From NCBI GenBank assembly GCA_964023275.1, contig OZ029927.1, forward strand, positions 2,651,715 to 2,715,714: a stretch of DNA of 64,000 nt. The letters are read 5' to 3'. The notes beneath the pieces are model-generated. The model searched no databases. It worked only from the letters and a program-made list of their open reading frames with translations, and was not told the origin of the DNA. Source of the DNA: Norana najaformis. Taxonomy: Eukaryota; Annelida; Clitellata; Crassiclitellata; Hormogastridae. A program made the translations under genes and the position numbers. Shown one piece after another: positions 1-22,235 of the stretch; position 1 is the first letter of the stretch, and the number at the start of each line of letters is the position of its first letter.

Positions 1-638
1 GACCTGGTTGATGCCGCCCCAAACTTCAACAGCCCAACATATGAGCTTCGGCATGGTTGGCCATCTTTCTGGAATAAGTTGCCTAGCAAACCTGCAACAT
101 AAGCTACTTGGAGTTTCCCTGCCTCTTTTCCATAAACACTTGAAAACCATCCTATATGATCGTGATTTTGTGTTGACAATTACAACTTTATTTTGATGGT
201 TGCATTGTTGCATGAAACATCTAATTAATGTGGCCAAATTTACATCAGGTTCAAAATGGGTCTCTAATAATCAGCGAGTTTCTTGACAAATCTGCCAAAC
301 AAGGAGCTGCAGTAACCAATCCAAACCGGATCAATCCCCAGAACATATCAGAAGCAGTAAACTTGCATGTATAATAGAATGAGCACTTTACAAATAATCA
401 TAAGTCAAGGAGTCACTTAACTCACCCCTTCTGAGCTATTTTTCTCCTAAAGCCTGGACACTGCTACATCAATTTTTATATAAATATTTAATGACATTTC
501 ACTACAGTGGATGTGCTAATTTGCTGAATCACTTACTAACCGTATACCGATTGTTCTTGGCTAGCAGTACCTGTGCCTGATTAACAAATTCCCGGCGCCT
601 TATGAAAACAAAGAATACATAGGAATGTGTCTTCCAAC
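1..638. other. CLK 3-prime intron or unassigned sequence
   Basis: AT-rich sequence with no exon recognised. A plus-strand frame at 1-110 without stops matches no family I can name. Confidence 0.5.
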
Positions 639-10691
<10,053 letters not shown>

Positions 10692-13461
10692 CTGAAAAGG
10701 AAATAGAAATACTTGGAGACACCTGTTGTTTTCTCTATTTAAATAATGTACATTTCTAACATTCCTCAACATAATAAAATATGAGTCATGTTTTTGCACT
10801 GATTTGCGATATGAATTTTGCAGAATCGGTTTCAAGAAAGTCTGGTAATTCTTGAGCAATGGCCACTTGTGTCTGCCCTACTCGCAAACACTATGGCTAG
10901 CCCAGACAGTAAGAGAAATTAGAGTGCTGCACACTACTGGAAGGACAATAAAATAAATAAGTAATTATCAGTAAGTAACAGAGTAACAAAAATATTTTCA
11001 AAATACTTTTATTGGTGGCAATAAATAAAGAAACTGCATAAGTTTTTGTGATGCAAATAAGAATGTTTGAGAAAATGTGCTCACAAATAGTGTTTCACCA
11101 GACGAACCCCAGCCGGTACACTTGAAAAAATTGCAACTGGTGCCAAACTGTCTTGTCAATTTGCAAGTGACATACATCCAAACGTGCTCCACAGGTTGTG
11201 TGTGTAACTCAACGTTGTTTGGATCGAACGCAGCTGCATTTAATGCAAACAAGCAGAAACTACAGAATGCGTGAAAACACCGCCTTCTAAGTTCTCCGGA
11301 CTGGTATAAGCACTCCATCCAACGACAGAACATTTTCCGGATCGTTTTTAACCACCGCCAAATACCCAGTGATTAATTACTTATTTATTTGACAGTTCTT
11401 CCAGTAGTTTGAAGCGCTCCATTTTCTCCCTCATTATGGGGTAGGGTGAACGCAAGCGGCCGTTTCTCGAAAATTACCGAAAGCCTTTTAAAAGTACTTT
11501 TAACTGATTGATTCGCTCATTAAGTTTATTTCATGAGGTGCTTTCTCGGTCTTAACGCATCCAAGATGAGATAACATGATCGTAATCGTAATCTCGAGAT
11601 TTCTACAGCGCCCAACGAAAGCTAAGTCGCAGGAACCAGCTTATTCACAGGCGTTCAGTCAAAACAAAATCGATAGGCAGGAAGCGCTTTTACGAGGCAT
11701 GGGGGCTGGCTTCTGGTTTCTCTGACCAATCGGAATTCGACCCGGTTTCCCTAACAGTTTATGAGTTTTGACTGCTATTTTGACTTGAATCGACCATCAA
11801 CTGATGCCTTGGACATTATTATAATGGCGCTATTGAAGTCTTTAGATCAGAATTCTCGGTCTTAACGCATCCAAGCACCAGCGCAGCACACGTTCTATCA
11901 AAACTAAAACATAAAATGCGCACTAAAAACGAACATAATAAGTATACAATTCATACTACGAAATCAGATATTCTAAAACAGTGGCAACACTGTGCTTATT
12001 TAGTTAAACTTATTGTTTATTTATTTGTTATTCTGTTCCTAACTCGAGCAGCCAGCCGTTTCCGCCGACAAATTCAAACAGATTATATATTATTGTATAT
12101 CTTCAACATTCGACGACGTAATAAAGCCAGTGTCGCTTCCTTGATCGAATATCTGCTTTAAGTTTATATAGCGCCTTTATTTGAAAGCCCTCGCAGTCTA
12201 GCCTCGGCAAAAGATTTTTAAACATTTAAGCTGACATAGACATATACCTGAATAATTGTGTTGCTTTTGGGCCCAGAGAACGCTTCATCTAACATTATTT
12301 TGTTCCAAGGGGTGCAAATTTGCCCAGGGGCTCGGGATCCATGCCGCCAAAGGCGCAGATGCTCACAAGTTTTGGCTCTGTGGCGCCGAGGCAGGAGCAT
12401 GCTCATACAACTTTTTGGGCAACGGAAATATCTACCTATGCCACTGAAGAAACATTTACTATAAAATAATAGTGATACATACTCTAATATTACGTCAAAA
12501 ATTTTGCAAGTGACGAAATATTCTTCTCCAGTGGTTGCAAAAAATGATAAAAATATTCTTATGGGATTATATCGGATATAATGTATAATTTTATCCACCG
12601 TAGGTCTGTACTTGGCTGAGGTTGGCTCACACAACTTTTAAACACTTCCCGGGTCGCTGATTTTGTCGAAAAACTCCACGAACTCGAAACTGAAACACAC
12701 CCATGAACGCATCACGGGGCCTCTTAGCAGCGAAATTTGAATTACTTACGCCATAGACTAATCAAAATTCACGTGTTAGCTATACGTTTTCGGATATTTT
12801 CATGGAAAATGCAAACAACTTAAATATCTAACCACTAGTATATTATCAGATCTAATTTCTAGTGTTGCTGCCTGCTGGTGATGATGTGTGAGTTAGGGCT
12901 ACCAACTTTTGATTCTGCCAATCCGGGACGCCAACAGTCACTGGATATGCGAGTACCAATTTACCCTGTCCGCACCACTGTATGTAATGAATGTTGCGTC
13001 AGCCTTATGTAGGATCTACTGCAAATAACTGCTAAAAATTACAGTTAAATGATTTGATTCAAATCATCAAGAGTCAAGTGACCTATATATAAAATTTGAA
13101 TCAACTTCAAGAGAGCAAAACGTTTTTTTTAAATTCCAGTAACCTACTAGGCTTTAGGGCCCAGCACGAACGAAGTTCATATAGGCCTATACATGCATGC
13201 AATTAGCGGATGTCATTTATTGGGTCTACCAACCTAACTCCCCTCTATTCTATGGTCACTCTGTAAATTTACACTTATTTACGTCCGGATGTTCGAGTTT
13301 AGTGCGCGAAAAGAAGAACAACATTTAGTGAAGTGGATATTTACACCAAGTTCCGGGACAATTTGGTATGAATCCGGGACACGGGACGCACAAAGCCGAA
13401 TCCGGGACTGTCTAGGCGAATCCGGGACGGTTGGCAGCTCTACTCTGCGTGTATGTTTCAG
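10692..13461. other. Region between the CLK start and the first phosphorylase relic
   Basis: The 5-prime non-coding exon and promoter of the minus-strand kinase should lie here, but no exon is certain. It holds LINE tails (minus 11575-11665, plus 11705-11860) and a short imperfect repeat of CCGGGAC units near 12920-12935 and 13353-13430. No N-terminal phosphorylase exon is visible. Confidence 0.5.
11575..11860. repeat. Two LINE 3-prime tails
   Basis: 11575-11665 is the reverse complement of a tail ending TTACGATTACGAT, seen forward near 23085-23175 and 56660-56745. 11705-11860 is a forward family A tail containing GGCGCTATTGAAGTC. Confidence 0.55.
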
Positions 13462-13568
13462 AGGATCTACTATCTGTCGCTGGAGTTCTACATGGGTCGG
13501 ATGCTGACGAATACCATGGTGAACTTGGGAATCCAGAATGCAGTTGACGAAACGCTACGCACTACCAG
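13462..13568 (+). pseudogene. Phosphorylase relic exon 1 ([13 protein letters not shown])
   Basis: Encodes [20 protein letters not shown] then [10 protein letters not shown]. Acceptor GTTTCAG, donor CAG|GTAAGC. Compared with the family ending (..DEALYQ|LGLD), five extra bases near 13553-13560 shift the frame so it no longer joins the next exon. Confidence 0.9.
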
Positions 13569-14459
13569 GTAAGCGGTAAACGGATGAATGCAGTGAATGA
13601 ATGAATGAACTGATGCGGATGTCGTTCAACAAGTGGGTGCACAGCTTGCCAAGAGACTGAGTGTATGTTGAATTGGGCAGATTAAGAAAAACTGAAGATA
13701 GAGGAATAAGAACAGGAGAAAGTTAAAGATCAAATTAAGATAAAATTTCTGACTGGCAGGAGAGATTGGAAGAGAGAGAAACGCCTTCTCCCTCCAATTA
13801 TTTGTTCTTGGGTAGGGTGTTGCCTGGCTTTTCCAAAGAGAAGCACATTTTAGCCAAGTTTGTTGGCATCTTGCCGCAGTCATAGCCATAGGGTTGATTG
13901 CCAGTCAAAAGCTGTTTATGCCTGCAAGTTAGACAGGACATAAATATTGTGAATTCAGATGCTGGAATACAAGTTTACTGTTCTGGTTGGATGCACGTGA
14001 ATGCTTCCATATTTCAATCGGAGAGACGTTGATCATTCTCTAAAAGTCTGTGTCTGTGCATATAAACTCTGTGCCTGCCTGCCTCCCTGCCTGCCTGCCT
14101 GCCTGCCTCTCTGCCTCCCTGCATTTCATTTACTTGCATGATCTTTTTCTTAGCAGGTGAGCATTTGTCCTTGATAAACGATTTCTCTTCTACACGTTTT
14201 CTTAAGCTCAGGTGGATGTCTGAGTTGTTTTTTTTATTAATTTGCTTGAGATCTGATAATGTTTGAGTCTATGAGTTTATGTCCTGTACTTGATGGCTTC
14301 TTTTGTGTTGTACGCCTCCCTCACTCTGTGCCCTCTGCCTGACTGTGGTCTCCCTCTACAGGCAAACTTATCAAAAATGAATCTTAAAAACGGTTTTCAG
14401 TGTCATTTCCTTAATTAATTATGAGGCCTTAATCAAAGATTGAAAGAATAATAAAACTT

Positions 14460-15000
14460 CTTCCTTTCCTCTCCATCCTATTCATATGGATCCATCTTAT
14501 TCCTATTACTCTCCTATTCTTATCCTATTCCTATTCCTCTCAGTCTTATTTCTTGTCTTCTCCCTCCCAATTCTATTCCTCTACTATTCATATTCCTCTC
14601 TTTCTTATTCCAACTAATACTCTATCTCTCCTATGTCTCTCCCTCCTATTCCTCTTCTTCTCCCACCTATTCCTATTCCTTTCTCCTATTCGTCTTCATC
14701 TCCCACTAGTGGGCCACTACTACTGCACAGTGCCGCAGCTTCACCGTTGTTGGCCCTGTCTCATGGAACAACCTGCCTGGTGACTTTAGGCGGGAATTCC
14801 TCTCTCTTCCTCCCTCTCTTTTCCGCAAGCGTTTGAAGACCGTGTTATTCCCCATTAGTCATGGGAAATTGAGCCCGGAGCGCCTCTGATGAGTTTCATC
14901 TTGAAGTGGCGTTTTATAAGTTCTTGATTATGATTACGATTCCTATTCCTCTCCTATTCCTCCCTCCTATTTCTCTCCCTCTCTCATATTCCTTTTCCTG
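14460..15000 (+). repeat. (CTATTCCT)n tract split by a LINE 3-prime end
   Basis: TCCTATTC-rich simple sequence at 14460-14700 and 14940-15000 flanks a LINE end at 14705-14940, which reads SWNNLPGDFRREFLSL and LFRKRLKTVLF and ends GATTATGATTACGATTCC. The insertion sits in a phosphorylase intron. Confidence 0.75.
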
Positions 15001-16023
15001 TCGTTCTGTTCAGCAAATAGTTCTCAGTGAATGATGCTTTAAGGAATCAAATAATTTTTGTAACCTTAAAAGCTGTTGAAATTCCAAAATGATGGATGTT
15101 ATATTGGAGTTGGCTGGTGACCTTGCACTGACCTCTAAGGCTGGAATCCATTAGAGGATCCAGTTGATCGACTGATCTCTTGTTCAGCTGTTGTCTTATA
15201 ACTTTGTTCTGCTCTTCCATCCAGTTTTCCTCCTTTCTCTGCTTTTCCATTCAGTTTCTTGGCTTTTCTTTTGATGTGCTCACTCTCTTTGTCCCTCCTC
15301 ACTCACCCTTACTTGCTAGCTTGCTCGCTTACTCATTCACTCACTCACTCAGAAAAAGAGGAGACTATCTTAACTTTGAATCCGGTGGGCTTGTCTGGGA
15401 TTTGTGTAATGTAGCCAGGCAGAGTTGACTGCTACAAAGAATTATTTTCCTGTGCATATTATGTACACAGTCGGACACACAGTGTGTATTATGTGTGTGT
15501 GTACATATGCATATACATGTATTCATGCATATATTTACACGTTGCGTGTGTGTGCGTGCGTGTGTGTTAATGTATAGACTGCTGCCACCTGAATGCCATG
15601 CGAGGTATGAAATTGTTGGCCTTGTCATTCCACACTTCTCCACCTCTTACCCTGTCATCCAGTTGCTCCAACTCCTCCGTCGGCTCCACTCTTCCACCTG
15701 GTCTTGCTGTTTTCTTGCAGCTGTGGCTTTGCTTGAGCTGTTTTGCCTCTGGTATCTATTTCTGCCTTGTGCTTCCTCCCTCCCTGCACAGCGAGTCTTG
15801 GCTGTTGCTCGTTAACCGAAGCAGATGTCAAACAGATCGTGATTCGCTTTGATTATTATCTGAATATTTGAGACTTAGTGCAGTCTGTGAGTTTTGTTTC
15901 ATTTGCTGACATTCAGTCGAGGATCCAGAATTCAGTGAACGTGATTCGGTTTTTCAGGTTGTGTTGTCTTAATGATGATTCGGGACCATTCTATGATATG
16001 CTGCTGATTGTGTTATGAAAGTA

Positions 16024-16310
16024 TGTAAGTAAGTAAAACATCCCATATCCCACAAGTGAGATGTAGGGGAGGCGCTCATTTCCTTTTTAGGCCCTTGAGC
16101 TGTCAGTGGATGAGCCCAAAGTCCTGGACATGGGGCCAGTGCATCACAGGAGTTGCCATTTATTTCCCAGCTTGCACCAATACCAAATTATACTGCTTGA
16201 TGACAGAGGCACAGTGTGTGCAAACAACTTGCCCACGGTCATTACATGGAGTCGAACCCGCAACCGCATGATCGTTGATCAAACGTGTTACTGATAGACC
16301 CCAGGCTGCA
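16024..16310 (-). repeat. tRNA-derived SINE, third family
   Basis: On the minus strand TGCGGTTGCGGGTTCGACTC contains a perfect B box (GGTTCGACTCC). The body with AAACATCCCATATCCCAC, GATGTAGGGGAGGCGCTCAT and ACATGGGGCCAGTGCAT matches 36937-37080. It lies in a phosphorylase intron. Confidence 0.75.
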
Positions 16311-16509
16311 AAAATGTGCTGTATAATTGTTTGTTGTTACAGTAACATTTAGAATTTCATGTGATGTTTGATGCTTCTGGAGTAGACGGAATTATTTGTC
16401 GCTGTTGGAAGACGATCGTAATCCAGGCAGAGATTCTTTAGGATTTGATGTTTGGTGATTGAATTCGAAGTGGAACTGGATATGGAGTCTGGTTGCTTCT
16501 GTTATTCAG

Positions 16510-16692
16510 CTTGGTTTGGACATTGAGGAGCTGGAGTCAATTGAGGAAGATGCCGGCCTTGGAAACAGAGGATTGGGTCGACTGGCTGCCTGCTTTCTTG
16601 ATTCCATGGCAACGCTTGGTCTGGCTGCTTACGGTTACGGTCTGCGATATGACTACGGAACATTCACTCAGTCAGTCAAGGACGGTTGGCAG
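16510..16692 (+). pseudogene. Phosphorylase relic exon 2, donor destroyed
   Basis: Encodes [19 protein letters not shown] and the [20 protein letters not shown] block, open over 61 codons. The active-site loop GNGGLGR reads GNRGLGR. The expected donor after GGWQ is CAG|ATGAG, i.e. GT changed to AT at 16693. Confidence 0.92.
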
Positions 16693-17260
16693 ATGAGAAA
16701 GAAATTATTTTTATTGTTATTATTAATCAGATACTTATATCGCGCTAATTTATGAATTCACTTCAAAAGCACGGGTGGGTGGAAGAAGATAAGTCTTCAG
16801 TTGTTTTTAGTAAGTTGGAACAAACAGTTGGCTAGAGTAGGCTGATGTTAAGTTTGTCCTGGTTGGCTTGAGTGTGAGAGGAATGCAAAGGTCAGCAAAG
16901 GTACTAAGCTTTGGTGCTAGATTATGAAGTGCTTTGTATACAAGGACAGCAACTTTAAATTGGACCTGAGCTGGATAAGATAACCAATGTAATTTTGAAG
17001 ATGTTAACTCTGTAACCGGAAATCCACAATCATCGCCTTCTTCTTCTTCCTCTTCCTCTTCCTTTTCCTCTTCCTCTTCCCTTTCCTCTTCCTCTTCGTT
17101 ATAGGTGTCTTCGTCATTTGGATGTGAAATCTGTGCTTGTCTTATACATTTCCACTAAGTATGAGACGAGTTGTTTGCATCTAATGTAGATGAAATGCTA
17201 TGGTATTTTGAAGCTTTGTTTGTGTTTTGATTTGATTTATGTCTGGTTTGTGTGGCGCAG

Positions 17261-17392
17261 GTGGATTAGCCAGATGACTGGTTGAGATATGGCAATCCAT
17301 GGGAAATCGCTCGTCCTGAATACATGATACCAATTAAGTTCTTTGGACGTGTGGAACAGAGTGCCGATGGACCAAGTTGGGTCGATACCCAG
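17261..17392 (+). pseudogene. Phosphorylase relic exon 3, stop near its start
   Basis: Reads V-D[23 protein letters not shown] and ends PSWVDTQ at donor CAG|GTACAG. TAG at 17267-17269 replaces a conserved Glu codon. The rest is open. Confidence 0.92.
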
Positions 17393-18042
17393 GTACAGCA
17401 AGCAGCACATTCTTCGTTCTTGTGAACTCAAGTCAGTCTAGGATATAGATGCATTTTTTTTCTTTAGAAATTTATATAGCACCTTTTAAGCACATCACCT
17501 TCACTTCCATGTTGGTTGGAAGAAGCTCTAACGACAAGATGTTCAGATGAGAAGATGCTTTGAAACGTTGTTCTTTTAAGATTTTAACTTGCTAATCCAC
17601 CGTAACCCCGGTTCTGGTTCCCTTATTGGATTTTGACCTGGCTTCTCAAAAAGGTAGTGTTTGCTTACCATGATTTCACTGGAAGCAACCAATGGTGCCT
17701 TAGGCGCTACAGAAGTTACAGGATGGATTAGATTCCCCTTATGACTGGCTGATATAGATCAGTTGTTCTTTTTCTGCTTGTCATCTGGTTGCTGAAGATG
17801 CTGATTGGAGATGCTGGATCGTCTCATTTTTATTCATATCAGAGCTTTAAAATTGTTTGGTGTCTTATGTGACACAGTGGGCAGATGGTTAACTGCTCAT
17901 CTTGTGTGTGGGTTTGAGCCTTACATAAGCATTGAATGCTTACTGTGCAGTGGCTGATAAGATAATGGTGCTTGATGGAGATAGGAAATTGCATGAGATA
18001 ACAGACTGAGTGAATTCTGTTGCTGCTGTCTTTGTGTTGTAG

Positions 18043-18153
18043 ACGGTTCTGCTATGCCTCTTGACAGTCCAGTTCCTGGATATGGCAACAACTGTGTCAA
18101 CACCTTTTGACTCTGGTCGGCCAAAGCGTCAGCCAGCTTCAACCTCCAGTTCT
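18043..18153 (+). pseudogene. Phosphorylase relic exon 4, frameshift and stop
   Basis: Ancestral VLAMPxDxPVPGYxNNxVNT and LWSAKA are readable. One base is missing in the VLAMP codons (about 18052), and TGA at 18108-18110 replaces the Arg before LWSAKA (CGA to TGA). Donor TTCT|GTAAGA is intact. Confidence 0.9.
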
Positions 18154-18593
18154 GTAAGAAGTTCAGTCTGTGGAGCGTGTAAGAGCATAAGGAGCGCCCT
18201 TGGTCACTGCTTTGCTGCTTGGGCGAGATGTCAAAAGAGGAATGGAGATGTTTGTGAGGCAGTGGGTTCAAGTGGCTTACCTTTCGTGGTCTGATCGTAT
18301 TCGTTTCTAGTCACATCAGGTCTTGTGAAATCGAGGAATTTGAGTCCCAATTGTAGATTTTTAATTTTGCTCTTGTGCAAAGGCATTCCTTCTGCTCTTC
18401 TGTGGATTTAAGTGTTTTCCTTTCCTAGCTGTTGTGACTGCAAGCGAGGATGCATGAAGGAGAAGATGGAAGAGGAGTATTCTAGTCATCTCTGAATCCA
18501 TAGAGAGCAGATATTAAGTTTGTTTAAGGCTTGGAATACATAATTATGCATTTGTGCGTACATACATTGTACCTTTGTCTGTGTTGTTCACAG

Positions 18594-18657
18594 TCAACAG
18601 TGGTGAATGTCTGTGACCGCAACTTGGCAGAAAATATCTACCGTGTCCTGTTTCCAC
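18594..18657 (+). pseudogene. Phosphorylase relic exon 5, 11-bp deletion
   Basis: Starts FNSGE with the previous exon's T, loses the bases for YIQAV down to 4 nt, then reads CDRNLAENIYRVLFP in another frame. Acceptor TTCACAG, donor CCAC|GTAAGT. Confidence 0.85.
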
Positions 18658-18723
18658 GTAAGTGTTTCTGCCTCAGTTAAAGCAAGAATTGCTCCTTACG
18701 TTACGGTGATCCACCAACTTTTG

Positions 18724-18900
18724 TAGGGCACGGTAACCAATTGGATAGAGCACTCGGCTTGTAACTTGGAGATTATGGGTTTGAGCCTCCTCCCCTGACG
18801 CAGTTACTGTGTAGGGACCTTGAGCAAGTCCTTTACTCACAATTGATTCACGCCTCAGATTCAGATTTATTGACCTTACGGATGTAATAAATGCAAAATA
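18724..18900 (+). repeat. tRNA-derived SINE copy
   Basis: Begins GGTAACCAATTGGATAGAGC, an A-box-like segment, then GGCTTGTAACTTGGAGATTA and GGGTTTGAGCC (B box), followed by a body ending CTTGAGCAAGTCC. The same family occurs reversed at 24700-24875 and 33175-33345. It lies in a phosphorylase intron. Confidence 0.75.
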
Positions 18901-19126
18901 ATAATAATAATAATAGCTATTCTGGGCTGTGGTATGCCTTGAAGAGCAGCGGTCTGGAATTGGAGTGTTGTCGCTGTTGTCTGCTGCTGTTGATATCTGT
19001 TCAGTTAAATGGCTGTAAATCGTTCTGTGATAAATCATTTATTATTGACTTTCTCTCATAAGTTTTCATACTCATAGGTTTTCCTATGTTGTTGACGAAG
19101 CGTTTGTCTGATATTTTGGCTGTTAA

Positions 19127-19261
19127 TTTTCGAGGGCAAGGAGCTGCGTCTGAAGCAGGAGTACTTCTTAGTGCAGCCACTCTGCATGCCGTCGATTCAA
19201 GTCGTCGAAATTCGGTTCACGTGCCGCTGTTCGCTCTGACTTCTCCACTTTTCCGAACAAA
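19127..19261 (+). pseudogene. Phosphorylase relic exon 6, several indels
   Basis: Readable in pieces: FEGKELRLKQEYFLV, then after a lost base (about 19173) AATL, then RRFKSSKFG and SRAAVRSDFSTFPNK in a shifted frame, ending at donor AAA|GTGAGG. The expected AG acceptor reads AA. Confidence 0.85.
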
Positions 19262-20053
19262 GTGAGGACAAAGGCAGTTCATGGTGTCGGAATGTGAGTG
19301 CTGAAGTCTGCTTTTGAAGATGGGTTGTTTAACATGTTGAAAAAAAATGAGGTTTAAATATTTGGTTACAGCTGAGCATTGGTTGATGCTTGTTGTTCTT
19401 GCGATATCAGATGCTCTTAGTGAATGTAATTTTTCCAGTGTTGAGTGAGCAAGTTTTAAGTGCATGTTTGTGTAGGAATTTCACATGATGTTAGGTCGAT
19501 GAGTCATCGGGTTGTTGACTTGTTTATGATTGGCTGGTGAGCATACTGTGGAATTTCAAATGCTTGGGTTACTGGGTGCACCTTGCTTCCATGCATCAGA
19601 CATTTGCTGGGGAGTTGGCATCACATCTGCAGGCACATATTTTATCACATGCACACTTGTTTGGTAAAGGATGAACTTTCATTGCGATGAGTCAAGGACC
19701 AGTCTAGGTATATCTGAACTGGTCAACTGTCATGGTGGGAAAGAGTGTATAAAATGCAGGAGAGTTTGAAATACACTTAGTAGGGGTACTCTGTCATATA
19801 TCTAGTTGATAGTTTGAGTTACAAATATGTTGATAGATTCAAAACTGAAGAGCAGTTGTGATTTGACTGTTTGTTTGTGAATTATATATATATAAATGAA
19901 AGACTGTGTCTTTTCTCGAGCTAATGCTACGCTACAAATCATTTGAGTCGACGGTTCATAACGTGATCGATTGCTGAGTTACTTGGAACCTCCTGATACA
20001 CATTTTGATATTTTTTCGTCAGAGTGATTTTGGTTTCTGTTTGTGGGTCATAG

Positions 20054-20146
20054 GTCGCCATTCAGCTGAATGATACTCATCCGACACTTGCTATACCTGA
20101 CCTGATGAGAATTCTGATTGATTTGGAGAAACTGCTGTGGGACAAG
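20054..20146 (+). pseudogene. Phosphorylase relic exon 7, intact
   Basis: [20 protein letters not shown] then [11 protein letters not shown], 31 open codons with acceptor GTCATAG and donor AAG|GTACGA. Strongly conserved and undamaged. Confidence 0.93.
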
Positions 20147-20849
20147 GTACGAATGAATCGATGAATTCAAGTGAACACTCCAACTGATAATTGGCTGAAG
20201 TTGCTGCTGGTTTTGGTTACTGGGGGCTGCCATTTTCTGTTGTGGGCGATGTTTTGAGCTTTTTCACTGCATTTGCATCTCTTCTACAATTTTCGGGTTT
20301 ACGCCTGTCAGTGGGCACCTTGTGATTGTTTTAAATATATATATATATCTGTGTTAGTCACGGTTAATAAAGGTTAATAACGGGGAGTTGTTTGTGGCCT
20401 GTGAGGTATTGGGTTGCAGTCGAGTTATGGATCAGTGAAGCAGATAGTATAACATATCTTTTTAATCTCAGAGTCAACAAAAGTAAGTGCCCTGCATAAT
20501 GGTAGGCTGAAAGATGTGGTGGCCTTGTGGGTAAGGTGGCTGCTTAGCTCACTTTGAATTAGGCCTAATTGCATATAATGACTCACTTGAGGTCCATTGG
20601 ATGATTGTTTTATTATTGGATAATGGAGTGATGGATAGTTGGGTATCTGCTCAGAATTGACTTGGTCACCCTGGTCGTATTTTACCAAACTTTTGACACG
20701 TCTGAGTCAGTGTTAAATTCTGTTTAGCTGATGTCATATTATTGTCTTCAAAGTGACCTAGATGCAACAAGTTGTTTTTTCTGAGATTGATTGAGACTGG
20801 AAGTGTTTGGTTAAATAACGAACTTGATTGTTTCTGTTTGACTTGTTAG

Positions 20850-20987
20850 GCCTAGGAGATTGTGACGCAGACCTGTGCCTACACAGTTCTGCCAGAGGCA
20901 CTGGAGCGCTGGCCGGTCTACTTGTTTGAGAAGCTACTACCACGCCATCTACAGATCATCTACGAAATCAACGCCAAGTTTCTTGCG
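20850..20987 (+). pseudogene. Phosphorylase relic exon 8, stop and active-site deletion
   Basis: Reads A[14 protein letters not shown] then [23 protein letters not shown] at 20853-20855 replaces the Trp of AWD/AWE. Nine bases for Asn-His-Thr are missing between CAYT and VLPEAL; that His (His377 in the rabbit muscle enzyme) contacts glucose in the catalytic site. Confidence 0.93.
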
Positions 20988-21085
20988 GTAAACAGTCTTA
21001 ACTCAAGATTTTCTGTTGAATTTAGTGGGACATCTGATGGTTTTATCAATGAGTCTGATCTGAGTGGTGAGAGGGTTTGCCGACT

Positions 21086-21213
21086 TAGAGAAGCTGTTTG
21101 GAAGAGGTTGAGTTTATTTGATCAGCTGAGAGAAGATATTTGGAAGAGATTGCGTTTATTTGATCAGCTGAGGGAAGATATTTGGAAGAGGTTGAGTTTA
21201 TTTGATCAGCTGA
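21086..21213 (+). repeat. 42-bp tandem repeat, three copies
   Basis: Unit contains TGGAAGAGGTTGAGTTTATT and TGATCAGCTG. It lies in the intron between relic exons 8 and 9; being a multiple of three it keeps one frame open, but it is not part of the family. Confidence 0.85.
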
Positions 21214-21251
21214 TAGTTGAAAGAGGTCGAGTTCTGTGTTTATGGTTGTAG

Positions 21252-21412
21252 GAAGTGTAGAAGAAATGGCCAGGAGACAATGACCGCCTGCAATGCATGT
21301 CGTTGATTGAGGAGGGGGAGAAGAAGGTGAACATGGCTCACCTGTGTATTATTGGAAGTCACTCGACCAATGGAGTCGCAGCCATCCATTCAGAAATTCT
21401 CAAGAACAGCAT
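21252..21412 (+). pseudogene. Phosphorylase relic exon 9, one stop
   Basis: Reads EV[23 protein letters not shown] then [20 protein letters not shown] and SEILKNS. TAG at 21258-21260 is the only lesion. The donor is most likely AT|GTATGT, which joins in phase to FHDFYEL in the next exon. Confidence 0.92.
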
Positions 21413-21424
21413 GTATGTTGCTCT

Positions 21425-21800
21425 GTATCTGTGTGTCTGTCTCTTTCCCTCTCCTATATCTCTCTTTCTCTCTCTCTACCTCTCTCTGTCTCTCTTTCTT
21501 GCTCTACCTTTCTCTGTCTGTGTCAGTCTCTCTTTGCCTCTGTCTCTGTCTCACTATCGGACTCAGCCTCTTTCTCTGTCTTGTTCTCTGTCTCACTCTC
21601 TGTCTTGTTCTTTGTTCCAGTCTCTCTCTCTCTCTGTCTTTCTCTCCTTTCCTCCTCTCTCCCTTTCTCTATCTCTGTCTCTTTCTCACTCTGCTCTGTT
21701 TTTACATCTGTCTCTTTCTCACTGTCTGTTTCTTTCTGTCTTTGTCTTTCTCTGCCTCAGTCTCTCTGTCTCTCATTCTCTCTCTTGGTCTCAATAGTTG
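21425..21800 (+). repeat. Pyrimidine-rich (TCTCTG/TCTTTC)n tract
   Basis: Nearly all C and T with G at intervals. All three forward frames are open and rich in Ser/Leu/Cys, which is why long spurious ORFs of up to 182 codons appear. Confidence 0.9.
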
Positions 21801-22032
21801 CTCCTCAGAAACTGAGCTTGATCGCCTTTTATTCTATCACCTGAGCTTTGATTGCCTTTTATTCTGTCACATCTTGTCATTCACTTCATGGCAGATTTAG
21901 TCTTTCGTACATCTCAGTCTTTCCTTGTAGTAACCGATAGGTCTGAAGTTGCTTCATGTAACTACAGGAATTTATTATTTGTTTTTTCTTTACACTTTGT
22001 TTATGTTTTAATCTGATTTTGTCTGTTTTCAG

Positions 22033-22136
22033 TTTTCACGATTTCTATGAACTGTGGCCGAAGAAATTCCAAAACAAAACGAATGGAATAACTCCACGTC
22101 GTTGGCAATGCCAGCCTCGCCGATGCCATTGCTGAG
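22033..22136 (+). pseudogene. Phosphorylase relic exon 10, 11-bp deletion
   Basis: Reads [20 protein letters not shown] then PRRW, then jumps frame to [10 protein letters not shown] at donor GAG|GTCAGG. Only one base lies between TGG (22103-22105) and AAT (22107), where the family has four codons. Confidence 0.92.
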
Positions 22137-22192
22137 GTCAGGGGTCAATCATTTTGTTATTGTCCTCTGCAGCTTAAGGTTTTCTGTAGAAA

Positions 22193-22235
22193 GAGGAGGA
22201 AGAGGAGGAGGAGGAGGAGGAGGAGGAGGAGGAAG
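22193..22235 (+). repeat. (GGA)n microsatellite
   Basis: About 13 GGA/GAG triplets in the intron, G-rich on the plus strand. Confidence 0.9.

Noticed and set aside
1-110. Possible transposase or LINE-end coding at the left edge
   Set aside because: A stop-free frame with some protein-like residues, but no motif firm enough to name.
12218-12634. 138-codon minus-strand frame
   Set aside because: No homology, Cys/His scattered without a pattern, and no splice context.
21297-21900. Three overlapping plus frames of 166-182 codons
   Set aside because: They begin in phosphorylase relic exon 9 and run through a pyrimidine-rich intron; composition is Ser/Leu/Cys only.
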